From Polaribacter pacificus (lineage in GTDB: Bacteria; Bacteroidota; Bacteroidia; Flavobacteriales; Flavobacteriaceae): a stretch of DNA of 64,000 nt. The stretch is taken from the NCBI RefSeq assembly GCF_038024035.1, contig NZ_CP150664.1, positions 1 to 64,000 on the forward strand, given 5' to 3'. The translations under genes and the position numbers were made by a program. Numbering within the stretch: the first letter of the stretch is position 1; each line of letters opens with the position of its first letter. Below the pieces are notes generated by a model. It searched no databases. It saw only the letters and a list, made by a program, of their open reading frames with translations, and was not told the DNA's origin. This document shows positions 8,297-19,074 of the stretch, in pieces.

Positions 8297-11200
8297 ATGA
8301 GAAAAACAAATTTTAGTTTGCTGCTAATCATTATTACATTTCTTTCATTTACTTGCTATGCTCAAGAAGTTAAATTGGTTAAAGATATTAATACCATTCT
8401 AAATCCAAATTTAGGTTTAACTCCTCTTCAATTAACTATTTACAATAACAAACTCTATTTTTCTGGAACTGATGCAATAAACGGAGTTGAATTATGGGTA
8501 TCTGATGGAACGATAGCAGGGACCAAATTAGTAAAAGATATTTATACCGGATTAGGAGGGGGACAACCAAAAAATTTTGTGGTATATAATAATAAGCTTT
8601 ATTTTCAGGCAAATGATGGTATTAATGGTATTGAATTATGGGAGTCTGATGGTACTGATGCGGGAACTAAAATAGTGAAAGATATTAGGACAGGGTCCAA
8701 TGGTTCAGAACCTGGTAATTTGGTGGTTTATAATAATAAACTCTATTTTACTGCAACCGAAGCTATAAATGGTACTGAGTTATGGGAGTCTGATGGTACT
8801 GATGAAGGAACCAAAATCGTAAAGGATATTAATCCCGGAACAGCTAGTTCTAGCTCCTCTTCTAGTAAATTAACGATCTATAATAACAAGCTCTATTTTT
8901 CGGCAACCGATGGTGTCAATGGCGTCGAATTATGGGAATCTAATGGTACCCTAGCAGGAACCGTATTAGTGAAAAATATTTATACAGGTAGTAGTAGCTC
9001 AGATCCTCAAAATTTTGAAGTTTTTAATAATAAACTCTATTTTACAGCAACTGATGGTACAAATGGACAAGAATTATGGGAATCTGATGGAACTGTGGCA
9101 GGAACCAAATTACTTATTGATATTGAAGCTGGTAGCAGTAGTTCTACTCCTCAAAATTTGATAGTTTACAACAGCAAACTTTATTTTCAGGCAACAGATG
9201 CAGCAAATGGAGCTGAACTTTGGGAGTCTAATGGTACAGTAGTTGGAACCCAATTAGTAAAGGATATTCAATCTGGGGCTGGTAGTTCAAATCCTAGTGT
9301 ATTAACTATTTATAATAACAAACTCTATTTTTCTGCAAATGATGGTACAAACGGTATAGAATTATTTGAGTCTGATGGTACAGGTGCTGGAACCAAAATA
9401 GTAAAGGATATAAGGGTTGGTCATAATGGAAGTCCATCCTATCTGACTGTTTATAATAATAAACTATATTTTCAGGCGAATGATGGTGTACATGGTGCTG
9501 AATTGTGGGAATCTGATGGGACTGAGGCAGGAACCAAACTTGTGAATGATTTATACACGGCAACTAATTCTTCAGCTCCTAGTCATTTAACATTTTATAA
9601 TAATAAGCTCTATTTTTCTGCCAATGAACCTGTATATGGTGCTGAGTTATGGGAATCTGATGGGACTGAGGCAGGAACCAAAATAGTAAAGGATATTTAT
9701 CCTGGAGCGAATTCATCTCCTCAACACTTAGCGGTTTATAATAACAAACTTTATTTTAATGCATCAAGTCCAGGAAATGGGGCTGAATTATGGGTCTCTG
9801 ATGGAACCGAAGCAGGAACTAAATTAGTAAAGGATATTTATTCTGGTAGCAGTAGCTCATTTCCTCGATTTTTAAAAGTGACCAATGGTAAACTGTATTT
9901 TACGGCCAACAATGGTACAAATGGTTATGAATTATGGGAGTCTGATGGTACTGAATCTGGAACCAAGTTAGTGAAAGATATTAAAGCAGGAAATAGTAGT
10001 TCATCTATTACTAATATGGATGTTTATAATAATAAACTCTATTTTGATGCAGATAATGGTACAGCAGGAAGAGAATTATGGGAATCTGATGGGACTAATG
10101 CAGGAACCAAAATGGTGAAGGATATTAACACAGGAGGAAGTTCATATCCTCAAAATTTTAAGGTTTATAATAACAAACTTTATTTTAGGGCAACTGATGG
10201 TACAAATGGAAATGAACTGTGGGAATCTGATGGTACAGCTGCAGGAACCAAAATAGTGAAGAATATTCTGTCAGGTAGTGGTGGGTCAACTCCTCAATAT
10301 TTAACGGTTTATAATAACAAACTTTATTTTCAGGCAAATGGTGGTACAAATGGACAAGAATTATGGGAATCTGATGGTTCTGATGCAGGAACCAAATTAG
10401 TGAAGGATATTAGATCGGGCAGTATCAGCTCAAATCCTCTAAACTTCAATGTTTTTAATAATAAGTTGTACTTTCAGGCAAATGATGGTACACATGGTGT
10501 AGAGTTGTGGGAGTCTGATGGTACAGCTGCAGGAACCAAGTTGGTGAAGGATCTTATTACAGGATCTCAGGGGTCATATCCGAGCTCTTTAATTACGTAT
10601 AATGACAAACTCTATTTTCAATCAAATAATTTATCATATGGAACTGAGCTATTTTCTTATGAAGATTTACCACCTACAATAACAACCAAAAGTCCTGAAG
10701 ATAATGCTACGGGCGTGGGGATTTCAAGTAATTTTGTTATTGCGTTTAATGAAGATGTAGCAAAAGGAATAGGGAATATTGTTATCTACAATGCTGCAGA
10801 TGATAGCGTGGTAGAAACGATTGATGTTACTACTGCTAAGGTTAGTGTTTCTGATAAAGTTGTTACGATTAACCCAGCAACGGATTTAGAAAAAAGTAAA
10901 AGCTATTATATTCAAATAGCAGCAACAGCAATAAAAGATAATTCAGATAATAATTTTGCTGGAATTACAGATAAAATTACCTATAATTTTGCTACTGAAT
11001 TAAAAGTAGCTTCAACCATAAATTTTGCAGATTTTAATAAAACATATGGGGGTGCAACTGTTACATTAGCCGCAACATCAAACGGTTCAGGTACTATTAG
11101 TTATAGTATTGTCGCAGGGGGAACAGGAACCGCGACTTTATCAGGTACTAATAATGCTACTTTTACTTTGGGTAATGCAGGTACTGTAAAAGTAAAAGCA

Positions 11201-12484
11201 ACACAAGTAATAGATGCAAACTATTTGCAAACAGAAAAAGAAATCACTGTTAGCATAAACAAAGCAGCATTAACTATAACAGCAGACACAGGGCTAACCA
11301 AAGTTTATGGCGCAACCGATCCAACACTGACCTATGTTATTACAGGATTTGTCAATGGTGATACTGCAGCAAGTTTAGATACAGGAGTCAGCATTGCAAG
11401 AACAGTAGGAGAAAATGTAGGAGACTATGCAATAACGCCATCCGCAGCGGAAGATGCAAACTATAGCATTAGTTTTGTACCCAAAGATTTTAGTATTAGC
11501 AAAGCAGCATTAACTATAACAGCAGACACAGGGCTAACCAAAGTTTATGGCGCAACCGATCCAACACTGACCTATGTTATTACAGGATTTGTCAATGGTG
11601 ATACTGCAGCAAGTTTAGATACAGGAGTCAGCATTGCAAGAACAGTAGGAGAAAATGTAGGAGACTATGCAATAACGCCATCCGCAGCGGAAGATGCAAA
11701 CTATAGCATTAGTTTTGTACCCAAAGATTTTAGTATTAGCAAAGCAGCATTAACTATAACAGCAAACACAGGGCTAACCAAAGTTTATGGCGCAACCGAT
11801 CCAACACTGACCTATGTTATTACAGGATTTGTCAATGGTGATACTGCAGCAAGTTTAGATACAGGAGTCAGCATTGCAAGAACAGTTGGAGAAAACGTAG
11901 GAGACTATGCAATAACGCCATCCGCAGCGGAAGATGCAAACTATAGCATTAGTTTTGTACCCAAAGATTTTAGTATTACCAAAGCTACTCAAGTATTAAC
12001 TTTTGGAGCATTAACACATTCTACAAATGATGTTTTTGATTTAATTGCTACTTCGAGTTCTGGATTAGAAGTTGAATATTCATCTTCGGATTTAGCAATA
12101 GTAACAATTAATGGAAAAACAGTTACCGTAGTTTCTACAGGTACTGTAAATATTACCGCTTCACAATCAGGGAACTCTAATTATTTAGCAGCAACAAATG
12201 TAGTTCAACCTTTAATAATACAAGTTTTAGGTTTAGATGCTGCTGCTTTAAAGGGGCAGATAAATGTGTATCCCAACCCAGTAACTAATTTCCTAAAAAT
12301 TGATTTGCAAAATTTAAAAAATGTGGACATAAGAATTTTTGATATCAATGGAAAGCTAATTTTAAGTCAAAAAAAATATAATTCAAAAGAATCCATTAGT
12401 ATTTCTAAATTCAAAAAAGGTATTTATTTATTAGAAATTACCAAAAACAATAAACGTAGTTTAAAAAAGTTTATCAAACAGTAA
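8297..12484 (+). CDS. Giant T9SS-exported repeat protein (ELWxxDGT repeats, Big_5, MBG-type repeats)
   Basis: I choose the ATG at 8297 rather than the in-frame ATG at 8240 because it opens a clean signal peptide (MRKTNFSLLLIIITF...CYAQ), giving about 1395 residues. Order: fifteen ELWxSDGTxxGTxxVKDI repeats of about 49 residues plus a degenerate sixteenth (to base 10655), typical of the ELWxxDGT family; an SbsA-like Ig module (Big_5, from PPTITTKSPEDNATG); a Gly/Thr-rich domain; three 80-residue repeats with KVYGATDPTLTYV (MBG/YDG type); a bacterial-Ig-like segment; and a C-terminal T9SS type A sorting domain (VYPNPVTN...GIYLLEI...KKFIKQ). It should be secreted through the outer membrane and cell-surface anchored or released. 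A role in adhesion or gliding is plausible but unproven. It is monocistronic. Confidence 0.9.
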   Translation: MRKTNFSLLLIIITFLSFTCYAQEVKLVKDINTILNPNLGLTPLQLTIYNNKLYFSGTDAINGVELWVSDGTIAGTKLVKDIYTGLGGGQPKNFVVYNNKLYFQANDGINGIELWESDGTDAGTKIVKDIRTGSNGSEPGNLVVYNNKLYFTATEAINGTELWESDGTDEGTKIVKDINPGTASSSSSSSKLTIYNNKLYFSATDGVNGVELWESNGTLAGTVLVKNIYTGSSSSDPQNFEVFNNKLYFTATDGTNGQELWESDGTVAGTKLLIDIEAGSSSSTPQNLIVYNSKLYFQATDAANGAELWESNGTVVGTQLVKDIQSGAGSSNPSVLTIYNNKLYFSANDGTNGIELFESDGTGAGTKIVKDIRVGHNGSPSYLTVYNNKLYFQANDGVHGAELWESDGTEAGTKLVNDLYTATNSSAPSHLTFYNNKLYFSANEPVYGAELWESDGTEAGTKIVKDIYPGANSSPQHLAVYNNKLYFNASSPGNGAELWVSDGTEAGTKLVKDIYSGSSSSFPRFLKVTNGKLYFTANNGTNGYELWESDGTESGTKLVKDIKAGNSSSSITNMDVYNNKLYFDADNGTAGRELWESDGTNAGTKMVKDINTGGSSYPQNFKVYNNKLYFRATDGTNGNELWESDGTAAGTKIVKNILSGSGGSTPQYLTVYNNKLYFQANGGTNGQELWESDGSDAGTKLVKDIRSGSISSNPLNFNVFNNKLYFQANDGTHGVELWESDGTAAGTKLVKDLITGSQGSYPSSLITYNDKLYFQSNNLSYGTELFSYEDLPPTITTKSPEDNATGVGISSNFVIAFNEDVAKGIGNIVIYNAADDSVVETIDVTTAKVSVSDKVVTINPATDLEKSKSYYIQIAATAIKDNSDNNFAGITDKITYNFATELKVASTINFADFNKTYGGATVTLAATSNGSGTISYSIVAGGTGTATLSGTNNATFTLGNAGTVKVKATQVIDANYLQTEKEITVSINKAALTITADTGLTKVYGATDPTLTYVITGFVNGDTAASLDTGVSIARTVGENVGDYAITPSAAEDANYSISFVPKDFSISKAALTITADTGLTKVYGATDPTLTYVITGFVNGDTAASLDTGVSIARTVGENVGDYAITPSAAEDANYSISFVPKDFSISKAALTITANTGLTKVYGATDPTLTYVITGFVNGDTAASLDTGVSIARTVGENVGDYAITPSAAEDANYSISFVPKDFSITKATQVLTFGALTHSTNDVFDLIATSSSGLEVEYSSSDLAIVTINGKTVTVVSTGTVNITASQSGNSNYLAATNVVQPLIIQVLGLDAAALKGQINVYPNPVTNFLKIDLQNLKNVDIRIFDINGKLILSQKKYNSKESISISKFKKGIYLLEITKNNKRSLKKFIKQ
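8380..10655 (+). repeat. Fifteen-copy ELWxxDGT coding repeat
   Basis: Each copy spans about 145-150 bases and encodes a unit with YNNKLYF, a Gly-Glu-Leu-Trp turn and SDGTxxGTK. Copies are diverged at the DNA level but near constant in length. One copy has ELF instead of ELW (near 9360) and the last (near 10640) lacks the DGT part. Confidence 0.88.
11261..11980 (+). repeat. Three 240-bp tandem repeats encoding MBG-type domains
   Basis: The copies are 11261-11500, 11501-11740 and 11741-11980. Copies 1 and 2 are identical base for base; copy 3 differs at four positions (11765, 11887, 11896, 11979), two of which change the protein (Asp to Asn, Ser to Thr). The unit is exactly 80 codons, so copy-number change preserves the reading frame. 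Confidence 0.95.
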
Positions 12485-12523
12485 AAAATAGTCACTTTTT
12501 ATTGAGAGCTATGAATGAACAAC

Positions 12524-12560
12524 AAAAAGCCGAAACAAACTTGTTTCGGCTTTTTCTTTT
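12524..12560 (+). terminator. Rho-independent terminator after the giant repeat protein gene
   Basis: A stem of up to 15 bp built on AGCCGAAACAA / TTGTTTCGGCT (12524-12555) is followed by a T-rich tract. The A-run on the left arm would also serve the opposite strand, but no leftward gene ends here. Confidence 0.85.
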
Positions 12561-12608
12561 TTATGTTTAGGATTTAATTAATTTAGCAAGAATCAAATAA
12601 CAAACACA

Positions 12609-13181
12609 ATGAAATCTCTAAGAATCTTTTTATTAGTACTTTTTGTAAGCGTACAACTAAGTGCTCAGACCACAACCGCTCCTTATTATGAAATTCCAAA
12701 AGCATCAAATGAGGCTAGTGCTGGAGCTGTTTTAAGTAGGATGGTAGATGGTTTAGGTTTTCGATTTTATTGGGCTTCTGAAGGTTTGACAGAAAAAGAT
12801 TTAGCCTTTCAGCCAAGCAAAGAAGTACGGACTACTGGGCAAACAGTTACTCATATCTACGACCTTACCAAGACCCTTTTGAGTTTGACCAAAACAGAGT
12901 TTAAACAAAGCAAAGCAAAAGCAGATATGACTTTTGAAGAAATCAGAGTTCAAGCCTTGTTAAATTTAGAAGCCTTGAGCAAACGTTTTAGAGCTAGTAA
13001 AGATTTACAAGAGTTTAATGTTAGTCAAAATGGGAAAGTAACAGTTCCTTTTTGGAACTTGATCAACGGGCCAATTGCAGATGCAATATGGCATTGTGGG
13101 CAACTGGCTTCTTTTAGACGCTCTACTGGCAACCCAATCAATCCGAATGTAAACCATTTTACGAGTACTGTTAGACAATAA
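12609..13181 (+). CDS. Exported DinB-like protein
   Basis: The 190-residue protein has a signal peptide (MKSLRIFLLVLFVSVQLSAQ) and a body resembling the DinB/YfiT four-helix metal-binding fold: VTHIYDL (His near 78) and a late IWHCGQLASFRR segment (near 156-167) in which His, as in DinB-family proteins, could bind a divalent metal. DinB-like proteins are usually cytoplasmic thiol transferases or hydrolases, so a periplasmic member is somewhat unusual. No function can be assigned. It stands between a terminator and a convergent gene 11 bases away. Confidence 0.7.
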   Translation: MKSLRIFLLVLFVSVQLSAQTTTAPYYEIPKASNEASAGAVLSRMVDGLGFRFYWASEGLTEKDLAFQPSKEVRTTGQTVTHIYDLTKTLLSLTKTEFKQSKAKADMTFEEIRVQALLNLEALSKRFRASKDLQEFNVSQNGKVTVPFWNLINGPIADAIWHCGQLASFRRSTGNPINPNVNHFTSTVRQ

Positions 13182-13192
13182 GATTCTGGTTG

Positions 13193-13858
13193 TTAGCTTT
13201 CTTCTTGATAAAATTGGATAGTTGCTTCAAAAGTTTCTGCTAAAAACTCATCTTTTTCCATCCAATATTCAGAGGTGATAAAGCGATGTCCATTTTCTGT
13301 CTGACACAGTTCCCAAAGAATGTCATTGGCTTCTTCAAATTCCTCTTCTGCATTTAATTGATGACCAAAGAGACGCAATGCTACGTTATTCTTAACTAAA
13401 TTTTTAGCAAAGCATTTAACTGTTATTTCTTTAGTGATGGTTGCTGGCGCATTGGCTAGGGGCTTAATTTCAAAATCAACGATGGTTGCTTTGGTGTTAG
13501 GAAACTTTCCATTATATGCTTTAAAAAGTAATTGATTTACATTGTAGAGTGCTTGGTGCAAATGAATCTCAGGATATTCCTCAGAAATCTTATCCAATAA
13601 CATTTCATGAGAAAGTTGATCAATTTGACCTGGGGTTAAATCACTTGATAGTTTGTAATCTAGTACAATTCTAGCTGCCTCATCGGGTTCAAAATCACTG
13701 ATAGCCATAAACAATAATTCTTTTAATTCATTTAGGTCTGTGCTTTCTGCATTCGGAAAATCAAAGCGATCTAATAGTTCTTTAAAATCTTTCTCGCTCC
13801 AAGCATCCGGAAGTGTGTCAACTGTTAAAATTTTATGTATTTTTATAGCGTATTTCAT
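13193..13858 (-). CDS. Conserved hypothetical protein
   Basis: I do not recognise this 221-residue protein. It is acidic, has no signal peptide or membrane segment, and appears to be soluble and cytoplasmic. The N-terminal half is rich in helix-forming residues (KDFKELLDRF, DEAARIVLDYKL) and the C-terminal half has a strand-rich stretch (TKEITVKCFAKNLVKNNVALRLF). Codon usage resembles its neighbours, so it is a real gene. It is transcribed divergently from ligA across 78 bases and converges on the DinB-like gene. Confidence 0.7.
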   Translation of the reverse strand: MKYAIKIHKILTVDTLPDAWSEKDFKELLDRFDFPNAESTDLNELKELLFMAISDFEPDEAARIVLDYKLSSDLTPGQIDQLSHEMLLDKISEEYPEIHLHQALYNVNQLLFKAYNGKFPNTKATIVDFEIKPLANAPATITKEITVKCFAKNLVKNNVALRLFGHQLNAEEEFEEANDILWELCQTENGHRFITSEYWMEKDEFLAETFEATIQFYQEES

Positions 13859-13933
13859 GTTTTGTAGGTGTTTTGATATCTATTTAATATAAGCAATTTT
13901 AATGGAATACACAGCAGATAATCCATTTAATAG

Positions 13934-15933
<2,000 letters not shown>

Positions 15934-15934
<1 letters not shown>

Positions 15935-16233
15935 TGAAACTAGAGAATCCATATACACGTAAATCAGTATCAAATACAATCATGCTTTTGATTTTTATGG
16001 TATTGGCACTTTTGCTTGTGTATTTTTTTTCAGTCTTTTTTATTTTTCTTCCAGTAGGTTTTTTGTTAATTCTAGCGCTAATTTTTGCCTGTCTTGTTCT
16101 GTTTAATTTATACAAAGCTAGGAAAGAGCCTGGTAGTAAAGAGAAAACCTTTAGTTTGTTTGTAAGTATTGGGAGTCTTTTTTTATTGCTGTTTATCGTT
16201 TTTTATATCGTAATTAATCAAACTATTTTTTAA
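15934..16233 (+). CDS. Small membrane protein of unknown function
   Basis: This 99-residue protein has hydrophobic segments at about residues 14-35 and 36-52 and again at 72-95, with short basic or polar ends, so it is an inner-membrane protein with two or three spans. No family is recognised. The one-base overlap with ligA and the 12-base gap to the YhhN-like gene put it in the ligA transcript, with no evident functional link. Confidence 0.65.
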
Positions 16234-16245
16234 TAAAAGTGAATC

Positions 16246-16905
16246 ATGAAACAATCACCTAAACTTACAATTGCATACCTATTATTTTTTTTAGCAGCTG
16301 TAGCTGATGTTTTTGCAATTGTTTCAAATAATGAGCAAATTCGATTTTTTTCAAAGCCTATGTTAATGACTTTTTTGGCTTTGATCTATTTGTTTTCGGT
16401 ACAAAAACCTAATGGAATCTATGTTTTAGGACTGTTCTTTTCATTTTTAGGTGATGTCTTTTTACTAGGATCTGGACAAGAGTTTTTTATGCTTGGACTG
16501 GCTTCTTTTTTGATTGCTCATATTATTTATATCAAAATAACAGCTTCTTATTTGGATATGCATCTAACGTCTAAAATGATAAGTTCTGCCTTGCCATTTG
16601 TACTCTTTCTTTGTGCTTTGTTGTACTTGATAGGCAGTTCCTTAGAAGGACTTTTGTTCCCTGTGCTACTGTATGGGCTTACCATTTCTACTTTTGGGTC
16701 TGTAGCATTTTTGCTTTATAGAACAGAAAAATCAAGATCAAACCAATGGTTGTTTATAGGGGCAGTGTTTTTTATTGTTTCGGATGGTTTAATTGCGCTT
16801 GATAAATTTTATGAGCCACGAGACTATTATAGTCTTTTGATTATGGTGACTTATATCCTTGCTCAATTTTTAATCTCTAAGGCTATGATTGCAAAAAGCA
16901 ATTAA
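16246..16905 (+). CDS. YhhN/TMEM86-family membrane protein (lysoplasmalogenase-like)
   Basis: The 219-residue protein is almost entirely hydrophobic with about seven or eight membrane spans and carries the YhhN-family features FLGDVFLLG (near 68-76) and a late FIVSDGLIALDKF (near 177-189), whose paired Asp residues are conserved in the family. Animal TMEM86 members hydrolyse the vinyl-ether bond of lysoplasmalogen. The substrate in this bacterium is unknown because plasmalogen synthesis has not been shown here. Its 3' end overlaps the convergent DoxX-like gene by 4 bases. Confidence 0.8.
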   Translation: MKQSPKLTIAYLLFFLAAVADVFAIVSNNEQIRFFSKPMLMTFLALIYLFSVQKPNGIYVLGLFFSFLGDVFLLGSGQEFFMLGLASFLIAHIIYIKITASYLDMHLTSKMISSALPFVLFLCALLYLIGSSLEGLLFPVLLYGLTISTFGSVAFLLYRTEKSRSNQWLFIGAVFFIVSDGLIALDKFYEPRDYYSLLIMVTYILAQFLISKAMIAKSN

Positions 16906-17300
16906 ATACGATCTTGTTTTTTTAAGAGAGAAGACAGTTCTTTGCGTTTGTTATAAACTAGTAGACTAGCAGCACTTAGAGCAATTAAAGCCGATATAAA
17001 TAAGGCTCCATGATCATTATTATGAACGATTCCTATAATGGCTAGATGACTTAAAATAGCACCAGTCATTAAGCCAACGGTTAGGAGTCCTCCAAGCAAT
17101 GCTTTTTTGGGTGCAAACAATAAGAAAGAAGCAATAAGTTCTAAAACACCAGTGCCGATTCTCATGAATACCTCATTATTCCCTGCAATTTTTGTAAATA
17201 AATCTATGCTTTCTTGTGCTCCAGTAAATTTAAAAAATAAAGTTTGCAAGAGTATAATTGCAATAACAATTTTTAATGCGAAGACTGTAAACTTATTCAT
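16902..17300 (-). CDS. DoxX-like family membrane protein
   Basis: The 132-residue protein has four hydrophobic helices (about 6-24, 49-63, 70-90, 98-115), and the FKFTGAQESIDLF loop after helix one is typical of the DoxX-like group. DoxX proteins are associated with respiratory quinone or thiosulfate chemistry and oxidative stress, but this subgroup has no assigned reaction. It converges on and overlaps the YhhN-like gene. The split nucleotidase genes lie upstream in the same direction, 42 bases away. Confidence 0.75.
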   Translation of the reverse strand: MNKFTVFALKIVIAIILLQTLFFKFTGAQESIDLFTKIAGNNEVFMRIGTGVLELIASFLLFAPKKALLGGLLTVGLMTGAILSHLAIIGIVHNNDHGALFISALIALSAASLLVYNKRKELSSLLKKQDRI

Positions 17301-17342
17301 AAAGAGAGTTTTACAGAAGTAGACGCTGATTGTTTAAATTGC

Positions 17343-18257
17343 TTACACAAGTATGGTTTTTCCTTGGCTAATTTTCCCATTGTCTTCATCGAAATAAAAA
17401 TCGACACGACCTACATTAATACCAAAACAACCCACCTGATTTACCAAAACTTGTTGGTCTTCACTATTTTTTACTAGGGTTGGCTTAGGTAAAAAAGTAT
17501 GGGTGTGCCCTCCGATAATTAGATCAATGTTTTTACTTGCTTTTGCAATCACAAGATCTGATACTTTCTGGGGATTGTTTTTGTAATAATAGCCCAAATG
17601 TGAAAGACAGATAATTAAATCACATTGCTCGTCTTCTTTTAAAATCCGACTCATGTCCTGAGAAATCTCAAGAGGATCTAGATAACGGGTTTCTTTATAC
17701 ATTTTAGGATCAACCAAGCCCTGTAATTTAATACCTAAGCCAAAGACACCTATTTTAATACCGTCTTTTATAAAGGTTTGGTAAGGTTTAACATGCTCGT
17801 CTAGTATGGTGTTACTAAAGTCATAATTGGCCGAAACAAAATTAAAATTCGCTTTGGGTAGCTGTTTGTAAAAACCATCAATTGAATTGTCAAAATCATG
17901 ATTTCCAAGGGTTGCTAAATCATATTTGAGCATGCTCATTAATTTAAACTCTAACTCTCCTCCAAAGTAATTAAAATAAGGGGTTCCTTGAAAGATATCC
18001 CCAGCATCTAGCAATAAGGTATTTGGATTTTCTAATCTAATATTGTTAACTAGTGTTGCTCTCCTAGCTACACCACCCTTATTTGCAAATCTGTAATGAT
18101 CTGCCTCAAAAGGTTCTATATGACTATGTGTGTCATTGGTGTGTAAAATAGTGATGTGCTTTTTCTTTTTAGGCGTAAAAGAAGGTAGAGTTAATCCGCC
18201 AAGTCCTACTATAGACGCCGCCGCTGAGGTTTGCTTTATAAATTTTCTTCTGTCCAT
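17343..18257 (-). CDS. Metallophosphatase half of a split 5'-nucleotidase (Tat-exported)
   Basis: The protein carries the calcineurin-like metallophosphatase domain of UshA-type 5'-nucleotidases: ILHTNDTHSH, LLDAGDIFQGTPYF, TLGNHDFDNS and LIIGGHTHTF, giving all the His/Asp/Asn metal ligands. I start it at the ATG at 18257 (304 residues), because this opens with a twin-arginine signal (MDRRKFIKQTSAAASIVG) one base after the upstream stop; an in-frame ATG at 18281 would add eight residues. The C-terminal substrate-binding domain that normally follows in the same chain is absent and is encoded by the gene immediately upstream. The two probably work as a pair in the periplasm. Confidence 0.9.
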   Translation of the reverse strand: MDRRKFIKQTSAAASIVGLGGLTLPSFTPKKKKHITILHTNDTHSHIEPFEADHYRFANKGGVARRATLVNNIRLENPNTLLLDAGDIFQGTPYFNYFGGELEFKLMSMLKYDLATLGNHDFDNSIDGFYKQLPKANFNFVSANYDFSNTILDEHVKPYQTFIKDGIKIGVFGLGIKLQGLVDPKMYKETRYLDPLEISQDMSRILKEDEQCDLIICLSHLGYYYKNNPQKVSDLVIAKASKNIDLIIGGHTHTFLPKPTLVKNSEDQQVLVNQVGCFGINVGRVDFYFDEDNGKISQGKTILV

Positions 18258-18258
18258 A

Positions 18259-19020
18259 CTATTTGTTTTTAAATCGACCATCCAACATGCTTTTTAAAGT
18301 GTCTTGACTTTTAAACTCATCCATGATGGCATGTCTCATTTTGTAATCAAGAATGTATAGGTTAACAGGATCTTTAAAGAAGTTCATCTGATCCCCACCA
18401 CTTTGTAAATAATCTGTGGTTAACACAAAATAGGTTTGATTAGAATTCAAAGATTTTTTGTTAATTGTTAGTGTATAGCCTTTTTTATTAAGGTGTAATC
18501 TAAATTGTTTTGAAACAGGGTGAGCTGTCTTATTTGCAATTAAATATGCGACTAGTTCTTTGACTTTTTCTGCGGTTAACTCTACAACAACATAACTATT
18601 TTCAAAAGGCATCAACTCAAAAGCATTTTTATTTGTTACGTTTCCTGCTGTAATTCCTGCTCTAATTCCACCGTAATTAAAAAGCGCAAAATCGATGTTT
18701 TTTTGAGTTTGTTTAAAGAATAAAGGATTGGCTCTTTTGTAAGAAAGGTCGGCTAGTAGATTGCCCAAACTACTTTCAAGACCTCCATCAGTTCTGACTA
18801 AATCTTTAGGGGTGTAGCTAAGTACAGTGTTAATCTCTTCTAACATTTTTTCTTGGTAGGGAGCAATGGTTTCTTCGATAATTTTTTTAGAAGAAGTAGT
18901 GCTGTCAACCAAAATTGTTTTAGCGGTTATTTTGGTTACTTGGAATTTTTTTTCACTGCAAGCATAGAGTAGTAAAAAGCTAAAAACCAAGAGAATAGTT
19001 TTTTTGATTGTAAACTGCAT
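18259..19020 (-). CDS. 5'-nucleotidase C-terminal-domain lipoprotein
   Basis: The 253-residue protein begins with a lipoprotein signal (VFSFLLLYACSEKK, lipid Cys near 21) and consists of the 5'-nucleotidase C-terminal domain, which in UshA binds the nucleoside: SSLGNLLADL, DFALFNYGGIRAGI, NKNAFELMPFENSYVVVEL and FVLTTDYLQSGGDQMNFF. There is no metallophosphatase domain in this chain. The partner domain is encoded by the next gene, one base downstream, so gene order is the reverse of domain order in the usual fusion. Both are exported by different signals (lipoprotein versus Tat). Confidence 0.88.
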   Translation of the reverse strand: MQFTIKKTILLVFSFLLLYACSEKKFQVTKITAKTILVDSTTSSKKIIEETIAPYQEKMLEEINTVLSYTPKDLVRTDGGLESSLGNLLADLSYKRANPLFFKQTQKNIDFALFNYGGIRAGITAGNVTNKNAFELMPFENSYVVVELTAEKVKELVAYLIANKTAHPVSKQFRLHLNKKGYTLTINKKSLNSNQTYFVLTTDYLQSGGDQMNFFKDPVNLYILDYKMRHAIMDEFKSQDTLKSMLDGRFKNK

Positions 19021-19074
19021 TTTTTTTAATTAAATTTGTCCAAGGCTAAGATACAGTTTTAGCGCAATTTTTAA

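Noticed and set aside
9306..9563. An antisense open frame within the giant repeat gene.
   Set aside because: Arises from the repeat codon pattern; composition is His/Gln/Tyr-rich and unlike real proteins here.
11261..11980. Regular direct repeats as a possible CRISPR array.
   Set aside because: The unit is 240 bases with no unique spacers and is in frame within a protein; it is a coding tandem repeat.
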